From assembly GCF_001418105.1 (NCBI RefSeq), contig NZ_LIQI01000022.1, positions 434,001 to 498,000 of the forward strand: a stretch of 64,000 nt of DNA. The letters are read 5' to 3'. Source of the DNA: Lacinutrix himadriensis (GTDB taxonomy: Bacteria > Bacteroidota > Bacteroidia > Flavobacteriales > Flavobacteriaceae). Below, piece by piece: positions 18,595 to 26,903 of this stretch. Numbering within the stretch: the stretch's first letter is position 1; every line of letters starts with the position of its first letter. Below the pieces are notes generated by a model. The model was not told where the DNA came from. It made no database searches and worked only from the letters and a program-made list of their open reading frames with translations. The translations under genes and the position numbers were made by a program.

Positions 18595-19062
18595 ATGATT
18601 AAAAAATTAGTATTTATCCCCTTAGCATGTATTCTATTATTTTCTTTTAAATCATCTAACGATGTTTCTTCAGAAAGAATCTTAAAAGACTTCTGGTTAC
18701 TTAATAAAGTATCTTATGTGGAACCAGATATGTATGAAAGAATCACACTTTTTAATGATGTAACCAATTTTTGTTTTGAACAAAGCCTTTGGAGGTTTAG
18801 TCCATCAAACAATACAGGAAGTTATGCTATAAATGATCTTTATTGTTCTTACGGAAAAAGAGATATCTCTTTTGATGTTTCTAAATCTTCGAAAAAAAAT
18901 GGTTTATATGATGTTATATTAAAACATCAAAATGAAAATGGGGAAACGGATAAATTCAAAATAAAAATTACTGAAATTACGGATAAATCCATGCAATGGA
19001 ACTACACTACTTGGGTAAATAAAAAACCGTATACTATTAAAATGAGCTTTCTTAAAAAATAA
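18595..19062 (+). CDS. lipocalin-like secreted protein, paralogue of the gene at 14869
   Basis: 155 aa, the same length as the paralogue and sharing blocks such as LFNDVTNFCFEQS, GSYAINDLYCSYGKRDIS and SMQWNYT. The leader (MIKKLVFIPLACILLFSF) has no Cys at the lipobox position, so the product is probably released to the periplasm by signal peptidase I rather than lipidated. The two conserved Cys residues (in FCFE and LYCSYG), shared with the paralogue, may form a disulfide. It is transcribed alone. The function is unknown. Confidence 0.82.
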   Translation: MIKKLVFIPLACILLFSFKSSNDVSSERILKDFWLLNKVSYVEPDMYERITLFNDVTNFCFEQSLWRFSPSNNTGSYAINDLYCSYGKRDISFDVSKSSKKNGLYDVILKHQNENGETDKFKIKITEITDKSMQWNYTTWVNKKPYTIKMSFLKK

Positions 19063-19131
19063 CATTTTAATTAGTACGCTAGATTTCAAAGACTAATAAG
19101 TAAATAATTTCCTAACATAACTAATTAACTT

Positions 19132-19169
19132 AAAAGCGTATGCTACAAATTTGTAGCATACGCTTTTTA
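19132..19169. terminator. bidirectional terminator between convergent genes
   Basis: A perfect 36-nt palindrome with AAAAGCGTATGCTACAAA as its left arm, an A run on one side and T on the other. It lies between the lipocalin-like gene and the convergent amidase-like gene. Confidence 0.85.
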
Positions 19170-19264
19170 TATTTGTTTATAGCAAACGATAAAACGAATA
19201 GAACATCATAATTTATTAGATAAAAAGTTACTGCAACCTTTACTGAGCAAGCATCCTTTTAGCT

Positions 19265-19933
19265 TTATCCATTTAGGATTCTTTCTAAGGTTTCTCTAGA
19301 TTGATTACCATAAATACCATCTATTGTAATAGAATTAGCTTCTTGAAAAGCTTTAAGAGCCGTATATGTTTTAGGTCCAAAAACACCATCAGCACTACCC
19401 GTTAAATAATTTAATTTAACAAGTATCTTTTGCAATAGTTTTACATTTCCGTTACTTTCTGTAATGCGTAAATATCCTGTAGGAATTTCTAAGTCGTCTT
19501 CCAAGTCATCTGTCAAGCTTCTAAATTCAATAATCCTATCTAGTGTAAATGTTTGAATATTTACTTGATCATCTTGATTTCCACCAAGACAATAAATAGA
19601 CTTTCCACTTTTGGTATACCCCAAAAAGAAACCAACATGCCCAAAAAGGCTATTAATATCGGTACGCCAAAACACAACGATATCTCCTGGTTGTGGCCAA
19701 TCGGTTTTTTTACCCACCTTTAACCAGCTTCTAGCCATGGCACTATTAGACATTTCTAAATTAGCTTGTAGAGCCACCCAATTAGCAAAAATACTGCACC
19801 AAGCAACCTCATCATTACCAAAATCTAAACCTGTCATTTCTTGGTATTTTAAAATACGCTCGTTGTGTGTAGAACCACTAATTTCTTTTTGGCCAAGTTC
19901 GCCAAAAGCAATCTTCAAAGTATCACCTAACAT
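19265..19933 (-). CDS. CHAP/NlpC-P60-like peptidoglycan amidase with PG-binding domain (TIGR02594 type)
   Basis: 222 aa, with no signal peptide. Residues 1-145 form a papain-like amidase: the catalytic Cys in VAWCSIFANW, the His in LFGHVGFFLGY, and the PQPGDIVVFW segment typical of TIGR02594 proteins. Residues about 155-222 are a peptidoglycan-binding domain of the PG_binding_1 type (VKLLQKILVKLNYLTGSADGVFGPKTYTALKAFQ). Without a leader it may act on internal muropeptides, be released by lysis, or leave by an unrecognised route; phage-like lysins share this architecture, but no phage genes are nearby. It sits just left of the alginate locus and shares no regulation with it. Confidence 0.85.
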   Translation of the reverse strand: MLGDTLKIAFGELGQKEISGSTHNERILKYQEMTGLDFGNDEVAWCSIFANWVALQANLEMSNSAMARSWLKVGKKTDWPQPGDIVVFWRTDINSLFGHVGFFLGYTKSGKSIYCLGGNQDDQVNIQTFTLDRIIEFRSLTDDLEDDLEIPTGYLRITESNGNVKLLQKILVKLNYLTGSADGVFGPKTYTALKAFQEANSITIDGIYGNQSRETLERILNG

Positions 19934-20053
19934 AATAGTTAAATTAAAGAATTAATATGATGCTATTAAAATTTAGGGAGAAAATTACTAGTAATAAATT
20001 TAACAAAAAAAAGCGTTATAAATTGCTTTTTATCAAATTATTTTAACAAAAAC

Positions 20054-20083
20054 TTGCGAATTAAATAAATATCGTTATTTTTG
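20054..20083 (+). promoter_or_regulatory. promoter of the left alginate operon (PL6 gene)
   Basis: TTG at 20054-20056, a 19-nt spacer, then TATTTTTG at 20076-20083, an exact fit to the Bacteroidota TTG/TAnnTTTG promoter. The final TTG of the -7 box is shared with the operator. The promoter ahead of susC has the same spacing. Confidence 0.82.
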
Positions 20084-20107
20084 GTAAACCAATCTGGTTA
20101 ACCAATT
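20081..20107. promoter_or_regulatory. tandem palindromic operator of the alginate regulon (copy 1)
   Basis: Two 10-bp palindromes, TGGTAAACCA and TGGTTAACCA, start 13 bp apart and are separated by ATC; flanking T and A extend each to TTGGT..ACCAA. The site runs from the end of the -7 box over the predicted start of transcription, an arrangement expected for repression. The second copy, at 31879-31905, differs at one base. The GntR/FCD protein of the locus is the most likely binder; the truncated LacI protein is an alternative. Confidence 0.82.
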
Positions 20108-20193
20108 TGTGTTATTTAAAAACTATAACTCCTTTTTTAACGAAAGGCTTTTTGTATTTTATAAAATATAACAACGTATTAACAATTCTTTTT

Positions 20194-22503
20194 ATGAAAA
20201 AAATAGCTTCTATTTTAATCCTATCCATATTACTATTCGCTTGCGGAAACACAGAAACCACTAGTGTAAATAAAGTATCCAATATAGAGGAATTAAACCA
20301 TGCCATTAAGGACAGTAAACCTGGAGACAACATTGTTTTAGCAAATGGCGTTTGGAAAGATGTTGAAATAAAATTTACAGGAAAAGGAACCAAAGACAAT
20401 CCAATAACTATTAAAGCAGAAACTGAAGGACAAGTTTTTATTGAAGGGATTTCCAACCTAGCTTTTGGTGGTGAATATTTAGAAGTTAGTGGTCTACATT
20501 TTAGAAATGGATATGCACCAAGCGAAAATGTAATCGCTTTTAGATTAGACGAGAACACCATAGCAAATAACTGTAAAGTTACAAACTGTGTTATTGTAGA
20601 TTTCAACAAACCACAACGTGATGATGATGATCTTTGGGTACAGTTCTACGGAAGACATAACGAGTTAAGCAATTCCTATCTTGCTGGAAAAACAAACGGC
20701 GGACCAACAGTTAGAGTAGATCTAAAAGGAGTGGAAAGCATTAAGAATTATCACAAAATTGTCAATAACCATTTTGGACCTCGCCCAAGAAAAGGTGGAG
20801 CAAGAGGAGAAACTATTCAGTTAGGAAGTAGCTTTACTTCTATGAGTCCTAGTAATACAACCATTGCTAATAATTTATTCGAGGAATGTAATGGCGAAGT
20901 AGAAATCATTTCCAGCAAAACCAACTTCAACGAAATTAGAAATAATGTCTTTTATAAAAGTGAAGGTTCTGTTGTTACTCGTCATGGAAATTACGTAACC
21001 ATTGATGGAAACTATTTTATTGGTGATGGCGTAAATGAACAATATGGTGGAATTAGAATTATAAACACAGGACACTGGGTTACCAATAATTATTTCTTCA
21101 ACTTAAAAGGAAAAAGCTTTAGAAGTCCGTTGGCAGTTATGAATGGTATTCCAAAATCGCCTTTAAATCGTTACAATCAAGTAACCGATGTGGTGGTTGC
21201 TTATAACACTTACGTAAATTGTAGCTCGCCTTGGCAATTTGGCGTTGGTACCAACATTGCACAAGCAGATGTATTACCCGTATCGGAAATCCGTTCTGCA
21301 AGAGCCATTAGAACTACGGTTGCTAATAATGTTGTTTACAATGAAAAAGGTCTAGAACGCATTGTTGTTGAAAATGACAAAGCAGATGGTGTTACTTTCA
21401 AAAATAACATTGTAGATAATCAAGGTGTGAAGTTTAAGGACTTTAATGGCGGCATTACTGCTGCATCTTTAGCGTTGAAAAAAGTATCAGATAACATCAT
21501 GCTTCCAACAGGAATTCCGAATGATGTAGAAGCGTATCATGGTTTTGATTTTGAAACTATTGAAAACGACCTATTTGGAAACTCAAGAAAAGACAGCAAA
21601 AGTATTGGTGCAACGGTAGGTGTAGATTTTAATAATCCTAACATTTTAGATAAATCCAAATATGGTGCTTCTTGGTATTCTAACGAAATGAAAGCAAAAG
21701 ATCCAGTAACGCACATCATAACTAAAGCAGAACAATTACAAACTAAAATAGATGCTGCTAATAGTGGTGATATTATCGCTTTCGCGGAAGGTGTTTATAA
21801 TATTTCAAAATCTTTGGTAATTAACAAAACACTTACTATCCAGTCGGAAGGAAATGCACAACTTGTTTTTTCTGGCGCAACGGATACGCCATTATTTTCT
21901 TTACAACCTAAAGGAAAACTAACCGTAAACAACATGATTTTAAAAGGAAATGCTTCCAACTATGCCTTTGCTAGTTTAAAAGAGAATATGTCGAATCATT
22001 TCGGTTTAACCGTTTCAAATTCTAAAATAAGTAACTTCAACTATGTTTTAAGAGCATACAAACAATCTTTTTCAGAACGTGTTACTTTTAAAAATACTGC
22101 TATTTCAGATTGTGAAAACGGTATAGAACTATCGGAAGAAACAAACGATAGAGGAGATTATAATACCGAATATTTAACCATTAACAACTGTCAATTCAAC
22201 AACGTAAAACAAAATGTTGTGGATTATTACAGAGGTGGTTATGATGAGTCTACTATTGGAGGAAACCTTTTAGTATCTAACAGCACATTCACGAATTGTG
22301 GAGCAAAAGAGAAAAACAAAAGGCTACTAAACCATAACGGAATTGTAAATGTGAACATCAACAACAACACATTTAAAAACAATCCCGTACAATTTGTGTC
22401 TATTCTTTGGGGCGCAAAAAACAATGTGGAATCTGAAAATACAGTAACAAATTCCGGACAAATTAAAACGGAAGAAAATTTAGTGATGACACTGATGTAC
22501 TAA
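20194..22503 (+). CDS. alginate lyase, polysaccharide lyase family 6 (lipoprotein)
   Basis: 769 aa from the ATG at 20194, chosen because it gives a lipobox leader (MKKIASILILSILLFAC); an in-frame start 87 nt upstream would bury it. The N-terminal half is a parallel beta-helix of the chondroitinase B/PL6 type with the catalytic Lys in EIISSKTNFNEIRNN and Arg in VVTRHGNYV, preceded by the calcium-site-like NGEVE. The C-terminal half (about residue 515 on) is a second beta-helix, as in two-domain exolytic PL6 enzymes. It beta-eliminates alginate at the cell surface or in the periplasm. It is the first gene after the promoter/operator and is followed by PL7 after 51 nt. Confidence 0.94.
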   Translation: MKKIASILILSILLFACGNTETTSVNKVSNIEELNHAIKDSKPGDNIVLANGVWKDVEIKFTGKGTKDNPITIKAETEGQVFIEGISNLAFGGEYLEVSGLHFRNGYAPSENVIAFRLDENTIANNCKVTNCVIVDFNKPQRDDDDLWVQFYGRHNELSNSYLAGKTNGGPTVRVDLKGVESIKNYHKIVNNHFGPRPRKGGARGETIQLGSSFTSMSPSNTTIANNLFEECNGEVEIISSKTNFNEIRNNVFYKSEGSVVTRHGNYVTIDGNYFIGDGVNEQYGGIRIINTGHWVTNNYFFNLKGKSFRSPLAVMNGIPKSPLNRYNQVTDVVVAYNTYVNCSSPWQFGVGTNIAQADVLPVSEIRSARAIRTTVANNVVYNEKGLERIVVENDKADGVTFKNNIVDNQGVKFKDFNGGITAASLALKKVSDNIMLPTGIPNDVEAYHGFDFETIENDLFGNSRKDSKSIGATVGVDFNNPNILDKSKYGASWYSNEMKAKDPVTHIITKAEQLQTKIDAANSGDIIAFAEGVYNISKSLVINKTLTIQSEGNAQLVFSGATDTPLFSLQPKGKLTVNNMILKGNASNYAFASLKENMSNHFGLTVSNSKISNFNYVLRAYKQSFSERVTFKNTAISDCENGIELSEETNDRGDYNTEYLTINNCQFNNVKQNVVDYYRGGYDESTIGGNLLVSNSTFTNCGAKEKNKRLLNHNGIVNVNINNNTFKNNPVQFVSILWGAKNNVESENTVTNSGQIKTEENLVMTLMY

Positions 22504-22554
22504 TTTATTCCTATACAGATAGGAATCTCATAAAATGAAATAAAAAAGCTTAAA

Positions 22555-23595
22555 ATGAAAAAATCGCTATTTACCATTTTTACTATTTTACTAATCGTTG
22601 GATGTAAAGACAATACCAAAACAACTACTAAAGCAACAGTTGAAATGGAAACAAAATATCCTAGTGACGTGATTCCATTTATGGACGAATGGAAAATTCT
22701 TTTAGGGGATGGTACCTATAAAGATACATTAGTAAATTTCTCGAAAGACGATTTCTTTTATGTGGAAAATGATGGTACAACGGATTGGGTGGTTTACAAA
22801 ACACCAAACTCTGGTATTACCTCTAGAACATCTAGCAATACAAGAACAGAACTAGGTCAGAAAAAACATTGGATCCCTGAAGTTGGCGGCAAACTAACTG
22901 GAACATTAAAAGTGCAGCATGTTTCTACATCAGGAGATGCAAGAGTGGCGGCTTCTTATTCTGTTGTGGTTGGACAAATTCATAGTGATGAAGGTCACGA
23001 AAATGAACCTATTAAAATATTTTACAAAAAATTTCCAGGGCACACTAAAGGCTCTGTTTTTTGGAATTATGAAATTAACACCGATGGTGATGATAATTCT
23101 AGCCGTTGGGATTTTTCTACAGCAGTTTGGGGAGATGATATGTCTGTTGTTGGTACTAGTCCTAATACGTATCCCGAAGAACCTAAAGATGGTATTAAGC
23201 TCGGTGAAGAATTTAGCTACGAAATAAATGTGTACCAAGGAATCATGTATCTTACTTTTAAAAGCGCAGGTCATGAAACAGTAAAATTCACTAAAAACTT
23301 ATTGCAATCAGATTTTGCAACAAAGGAAGCTATTCCACAGCAAATATGGACCCTATACGCAGCCATTGGTCGTGATGGTGTAGAGCGAGATAGTGCTTAT
23401 GCTGGCGAAATAAATTATTTTAAACAAGGTGCTTACAACCAAACCAATGGTAAGAACCCGGAAGACAATATTGTTTGGTATACTGGTTCTGAAACATACA
23501 ATGGAGATATAGAAAAACAATACGCAAATGGATGCTATGCTGAAGTTTGGTTTAAAGATGCTACGGTAGGAGAAGGAACAAACCCAAACGAATAA
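22555..23595 (+). CDS. alginate lyase, polysaccharide lyase family 7 (first copy, lipoprotein)
   Basis: 346 aa with a lipobox leader (FTILLIVGC). PL7 jelly-roll motifs are in order: SNTRTELGQ (the R-T-E-L strand), VVVGQIHS (the Q-I-H triad) and YFKQGAYNQTNG (the catalytic Tyr strand). The QIH form is generally associated with activity on guluronate-containing stretches. The length, above the usual 220-290 aa, and the inserted block DEGHENEPIKIFYKKFPG suggest the larger exolytic-type subfamily; that is an inference. The second PL7 gene at 26904 is clearly homologous along its whole length. Confidence 0.94.
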   Translation: MKKSLFTIFTILLIVGCKDNTKTTTKATVEMETKYPSDVIPFMDEWKILLGDGTYKDTLVNFSKDDFFYVENDGTTDWVVYKTPNSGITSRTSSNTRTELGQKKHWIPEVGGKLTGTLKVQHVSTSGDARVAASYSVVVGQIHSDEGHENEPIKIFYKKFPGHTKGSVFWNYEINTDGDDNSSRWDFSTAVWGDDMSVVGTSPNTYPEEPKDGIKLGEEFSYEINVYQGIMYLTFKSAGHETVKFTKNLLQSDFATKEAIPQQIWTLYAAIGRDGVERDSAYAGEINYFKQGAYNQTNGKNPEDNIVWYTGSETYNGDIEKQYANGCYAEVWFKDATVGEGTNPNE

Positions 23596-23611
23596 AACGA
23601 AGAAACATGGA

Positions 23612-23662
23612 AACATCCATAGCGGAAATTTAGTCGCACAGCGGAATAATTGTATGGATGTT
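23612..23662 (+). other. intercistronic stem-loop between PL7 and the GntK-Gnd fusion
   Basis: AACATCCATA pairs perfectly with TATGGATGTT around a 31-nt loop. No T run follows, so it looks like an RNA-processing or stability element rather than a terminator. Confidence 0.5.
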
Positions 23663-23694
23663 ACATCTGACAAATAAAAAATAAGTATAAGCAG

Positions 23695-25578
23695 GTGAAA
23701 AAAGTAATATATATAATGGGAGTTTCAGGTTGTGGAAAAAGCACTATCGGAAAACTACTTGCCCAAGAATTAAATATTCCTTTTTTTGATGGTGACGATT
23801 TTCATCCAAAAGCGAACATAAAAAAAATGTCTAGCGGACAAGCTTTAAATGATGAAGATAGACAAGGCTGGCTAGAGACATTAAATGCTTTAGCGAAAAA
23901 GCAACTGACTAAAAATAGTTGCGTGATTGTGTGTTCTGCTTTAAAGCAAAAGTATCGAGACACATTAAATTTAGATATAGAAACCCAAACAAAATGGGTG
24001 TATTTAAGTGGCGCTTTTAATCAGATTTACAATAGAGTGAATAAGAGACCGGAGCATTTTATGCCTTCCGAATTATTACAATCACAGTTTGATGCTTTAG
24101 AAGAACCTAAAGATGCTTTGAAAATCGATATTACCACAACACCAGAAAATATTATAAAAAAGATAAAAAACGGATTAATGGATAAATCAGCATTTGGATT
24201 ATTTGGTTTAGGCGTCATGGGGAAAAGCTTATGTCGAAACCTAGCTAAAAATGGATTTAAAATCGCCATGTTTAATAGACATGTAGATACTATTGAGGTG
24301 GATGTTGCTAAAAACTTTAAAGCAAACCATTCCGAATTATCTGAAGCTACCGCTTTTGATGATATTGCCGCTTTTGTGAATGCTTTACAAACACCAAGAA
24401 AAATAATGCTCATGGTGCATGCTGGAAAAACAATAGATTATGTTATTGAAGATCTGCTTCCATATTTATCAAAAAACGATATCTTAATTGATGGCGGAAA
24501 CTCCAATTATTTAAAAACTAAAGAACGTGGTGACTATTTAAAATCTAAAGGCATTCATTTTATAGGAACTGGTGTTTCGGGAGGTGAAGAAGGTGCATTA
24601 AACGGACCATCTATAATGCCAAGTGGCGACTTAGAAGCGTATAATAAGGTGAAGCCTTTTCTGGATAAAATTGCAGCAAAAGACAAAAACAACTTACCTT
24701 GTTGCACCTATGTTGGACCAGAAGGAAGTGGGCATTTTATAAAAATGGTACACAATGGTGTGGAATATGTAGAAATGCAATTGCTTGCTGAGGTTTGTAC
24801 CATTTTAGAAGCTTCCGGACAAAATCTAGATGAGATTGCTAATACTCTAGAAACTTGGAAAAGCACAGCAAATAGTTACTTGCTAGAAATAACCATAGAC
24901 ATTCTAAGAAAAAAGGAAGGCAACGATTGGCTAGTAAAAAAGATACTAGATAAAGCAGGAAATAAAGGCACAGGAAACTGGACAACTATTGCTTCCGCAG
25001 AACTTGGTGTACCAAGTACATTAATCGCTTCTGCCCTATTCTCTCGTTATATTTCGTTTTACAAAGAAGAACGAATTCAGTTAAACAAGCATTTTAAAAG
25101 CGAAAATACTTCCGCATTAAATGTGACTTCCATTGAAGTTTTAGAAGCCTATCAATTTGCAAGAATTATAAACCATTATCAAGGATTTAAACTCATTTCG
25201 GAAGCTTCCAATAAATTTTCATGGGATTTAAACCTAAGTGAAATTGCTAGAATTTGGACGAATGGTTGCATCATAAGATCCACTTTAATGGAAGAATTGG
25301 TTGCCGTTTTTAAAGAGACAACAAATATTTTAACCAATACACAATTAATCGCGTCGATAAAGGAATACAAAGCTTCTGCAAAAAAGGTGGTTTCGCAATG
25401 TATTCTTAATGATATTACTGCACCTAGTTTAGGGGAATCTATTCACTTTTTTAACGGAATTACAACAGAAAATTCTTCCGCAAATATCATACAAGCGCAA
25501 CGGGATTATTTTGGAGCGCATACCTATAAAAGAATAGATGATGATGGTGTAAAAAGCCACCATACCATCTGGAAATAA
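23695..25578 (+). CDS. bifunctional gluconokinase / 6-phosphogluconate dehydrogenase fusion
   Basis: 627 aa from a GTG start. Residues 1-160 are a GntK-type gluconokinase: Walker A GVSGCGKST (9-17), DGDDFHPKANIKKMSSG for gluconate binding, and RPEHFMP with FDALEEP near the end. From Met162 a full 6-phosphogluconate dehydrogenase follows: GLFGLGVMGKSL for NADP, DGGNSNY, VSGGEEGA, the catalytic Lys in GHFIKMVHNGVEY, and DYFGAHTY at the C-terminus. Together they convert gluconate to ribulose 5-phosphate, CO2 and NAD(P)H. The two halves are continuous, with no stop. Its place between two PL7 genes is unexpected, because alginate breakdown runs through KDG. A plausible link is supply of NADPH to the DEH reductase. 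Codon use looks like that of its neighbours. Confidence 0.93.
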   Translation: MKKVIYIMGVSGCGKSTIGKLLAQELNIPFFDGDDFHPKANIKKMSSGQALNDEDRQGWLETLNALAKKQLTKNSCVIVCSALKQKYRDTLNLDIETQTKWVYLSGAFNQIYNRVNKRPEHFMPSELLQSQFDALEEPKDALKIDITTTPENIIKKIKNGLMDKSAFGLFGLGVMGKSLCRNLAKNGFKIAMFNRHVDTIEVDVAKNFKANHSELSEATAFDDIAAFVNALQTPRKIMLMVHAGKTIDYVIEDLLPYLSKNDILIDGGNSNYLKTKERGDYLKSKGIHFIGTGVSGGEEGALNGPSIMPSGDLEAYNKVKPFLDKIAAKDKNNLPCCTYVGPEGSGHFIKMVHNGVEYVEMQLLAEVCTILEASGQNLDEIANTLETWKSTANSYLLEITIDILRKKEGNDWLVKKILDKAGNKGTGNWTTIASAELGVPSTLIASALFSRYISFYKEERIQLNKHFKSENTSALNVTSIEVLEAYQFARIINHYQGFKLISEASNKFSWDLNLSEIARIWTNGCIIRSTLMEELVAVFKETTNILTNTQLIASIKEYKASAKKVVSQCILNDITAPSLGESIHFFNGITTENSSANIIQAQRDYFGAHTYKRIDDDGVKSHHTIWK

Positions 25579-25605
25579 AACGAACTAACCAAACCAACAT
25601 ATACT

Positions 25606-26880
25606 ATGGACGTAACGCAACCTAAAAAATCCTTTCTCAAAAAAATTATCGCATTAATATTAGGGTTTGGCCCTGGTATTTTCGCAATTGGTTATACTAT
25701 TGGTACAGGTAGTGTTACCTCTATGATTGTTGCAGGAAGTAAGTTTAACATGCAATTACTTTGGGTACTTTTATTAAGTTGTTTGTTCTCTGGTATTTTA
25801 ATGTTTGCTTATGGTAATTACGCCTTATTAACTGGCGAAACTGCCCTTTACGGATTTAAAAAACACTTTAAATACGGAAAAATTCTAGCCATATTAATTA
25901 TCGTTGGTATTACGTTTGGGCAATGGAATTCGCTAATGGGAATTTTAGGAATCTCTTCCAATATTATTTTTGAAATCTTATCTGTAAACTTTGAAGGTTT
26001 AGCAACCCATAAATATGAAACCGTTTTAATAACAGCCATTGTAATTATCGTTACATTTTATCTTTTAATGTTGGTTGGTAAGTATACTTTTTTCGAAAAA
26101 ATACTTGTCATTTTTGTAACCTTAATGGGAATATCTTTTGTGTTATCCTTATGCTTTGTGCAACCACTTCCAATAGATGTTGTAAAAGGATTAATACCAA
26201 CAATACCAGATGTGGTTGGCGGTAAAATGTTGGTTGCTGCTTTTGTTGGAACGACTATGGCTTCGGCTACATTTTTATCCAGACCTCTTTTTGTAAAAGG
26301 AAAAGGATGGACTATCAAAAACTTAGATCAGCAAAAAAAGGATGCGATTACAGCTGCCATTTTAATTTTTGTAATTAGTGGTGTTATCATGGCTGTTGCT
26401 GCAGGTGCTTTGTTTTATCAAGGTAAAGAAGTAACCCATGTATTAGATATGGCAAATACTTTAGAACCTGTTGCTGGAAAATGGGCCGTTACTATTTTCT
26501 TTTTCGGAGCATTAAGTGCTGGTTTGTCTTCTATCTTTCCTTGTTTATTAATCGCACCTTTACTAGTTGCAGATTATCAATCGGGAGAATTAGATACCAA
26601 CTCACGTCAGTTTAGAATAATTACAGCCATCGCTTGTTTAGTCGCATTAATTGGCCCTGCATTTGGAGCAAATCCTATTGAAATACAAATACTTTCTCAA
26701 GTGTTTAATGTCTTTGTTTTACCACTAGTAATTCTTGGGATTATAATGATAGTAAACAGCAAAAAAATAATGAAAGGATATAAAACAGGAATTTTTGTTA
26801 ATGTAGGATTATCTGCAGCTTTACTATTTTCTTTGATTATTTCGTATAACGGAATCATAGCATTAACAGAATATTTCTAA
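25606..26880 (+). CDS. Nramp-fold membrane transporter lacking canonical metal-binding residues
   Basis: 424 aa with about 11 transmembrane helices. The first helix region (LGFGPGIFAIGYTIGTGSVT, then MIVAGSKFNMQLLW) aligns well with Nramp/MntH TM1, but the DPGN metal motif is replaced by residues with no Asp or Asn. In TM6 the MPH motif is replaced by M-A-S (TTMASATFLSRPLF). The overall order and the conserved GxxxAG and LLW spacing support Nramp fold. Manganese or iron transport is therefore doubtful; an organic acid or sugar acid connected with the neighbouring gluconate enzymes is a speculative alternative. It starts 27 nt after the GntK-Gnd fusion and is probably co-transcribed. Confidence 0.78.
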   Translation: MDVTQPKKSFLKKIIALILGFGPGIFAIGYTIGTGSVTSMIVAGSKFNMQLLWVLLLSCLFSGILMFAYGNYALLTGETALYGFKKHFKYGKILAILIIVGITFGQWNSLMGILGISSNIIFEILSVNFEGLATHKYETVLITAIVIIVTFYLLMLVGKYTFFEKILVIFVTLMGISFVLSLCFVQPLPIDVVKGLIPTIPDVVGGKMLVAAFVGTTMASATFLSRPLFVKGKGWTIKNLDQQKKDAITAAILIFVISGVIMAVAAGALFYQGKEVTHVLDMANTLEPVAGKWAVTIFFFGALSAGLSSIFPCLLIAPLLVADYQSGELDTNSRQFRIITAIACLVALIGPAFGANPIEIQILSQVFNVFVLPLVILGIIMIVNSKKIMKGYKTGIFVNVGLSAALLFSLIISYNGIIALTEYF

Positions 26881-26903
26881 TCGGTACTTAAGAACCTAAA
26901 AAA

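Noticed and set aside
19265-19933. Phage lysin or prophage remnant
   Set aside because: The amidase plus PG-binding architecture is compatible, but no holin, tail, integrase or attachment site is near.
20107-20193. Upstream start for the PL6 gene
   Set aside because: It would begin inside the operator and bury the lipoprotein signal peptide.
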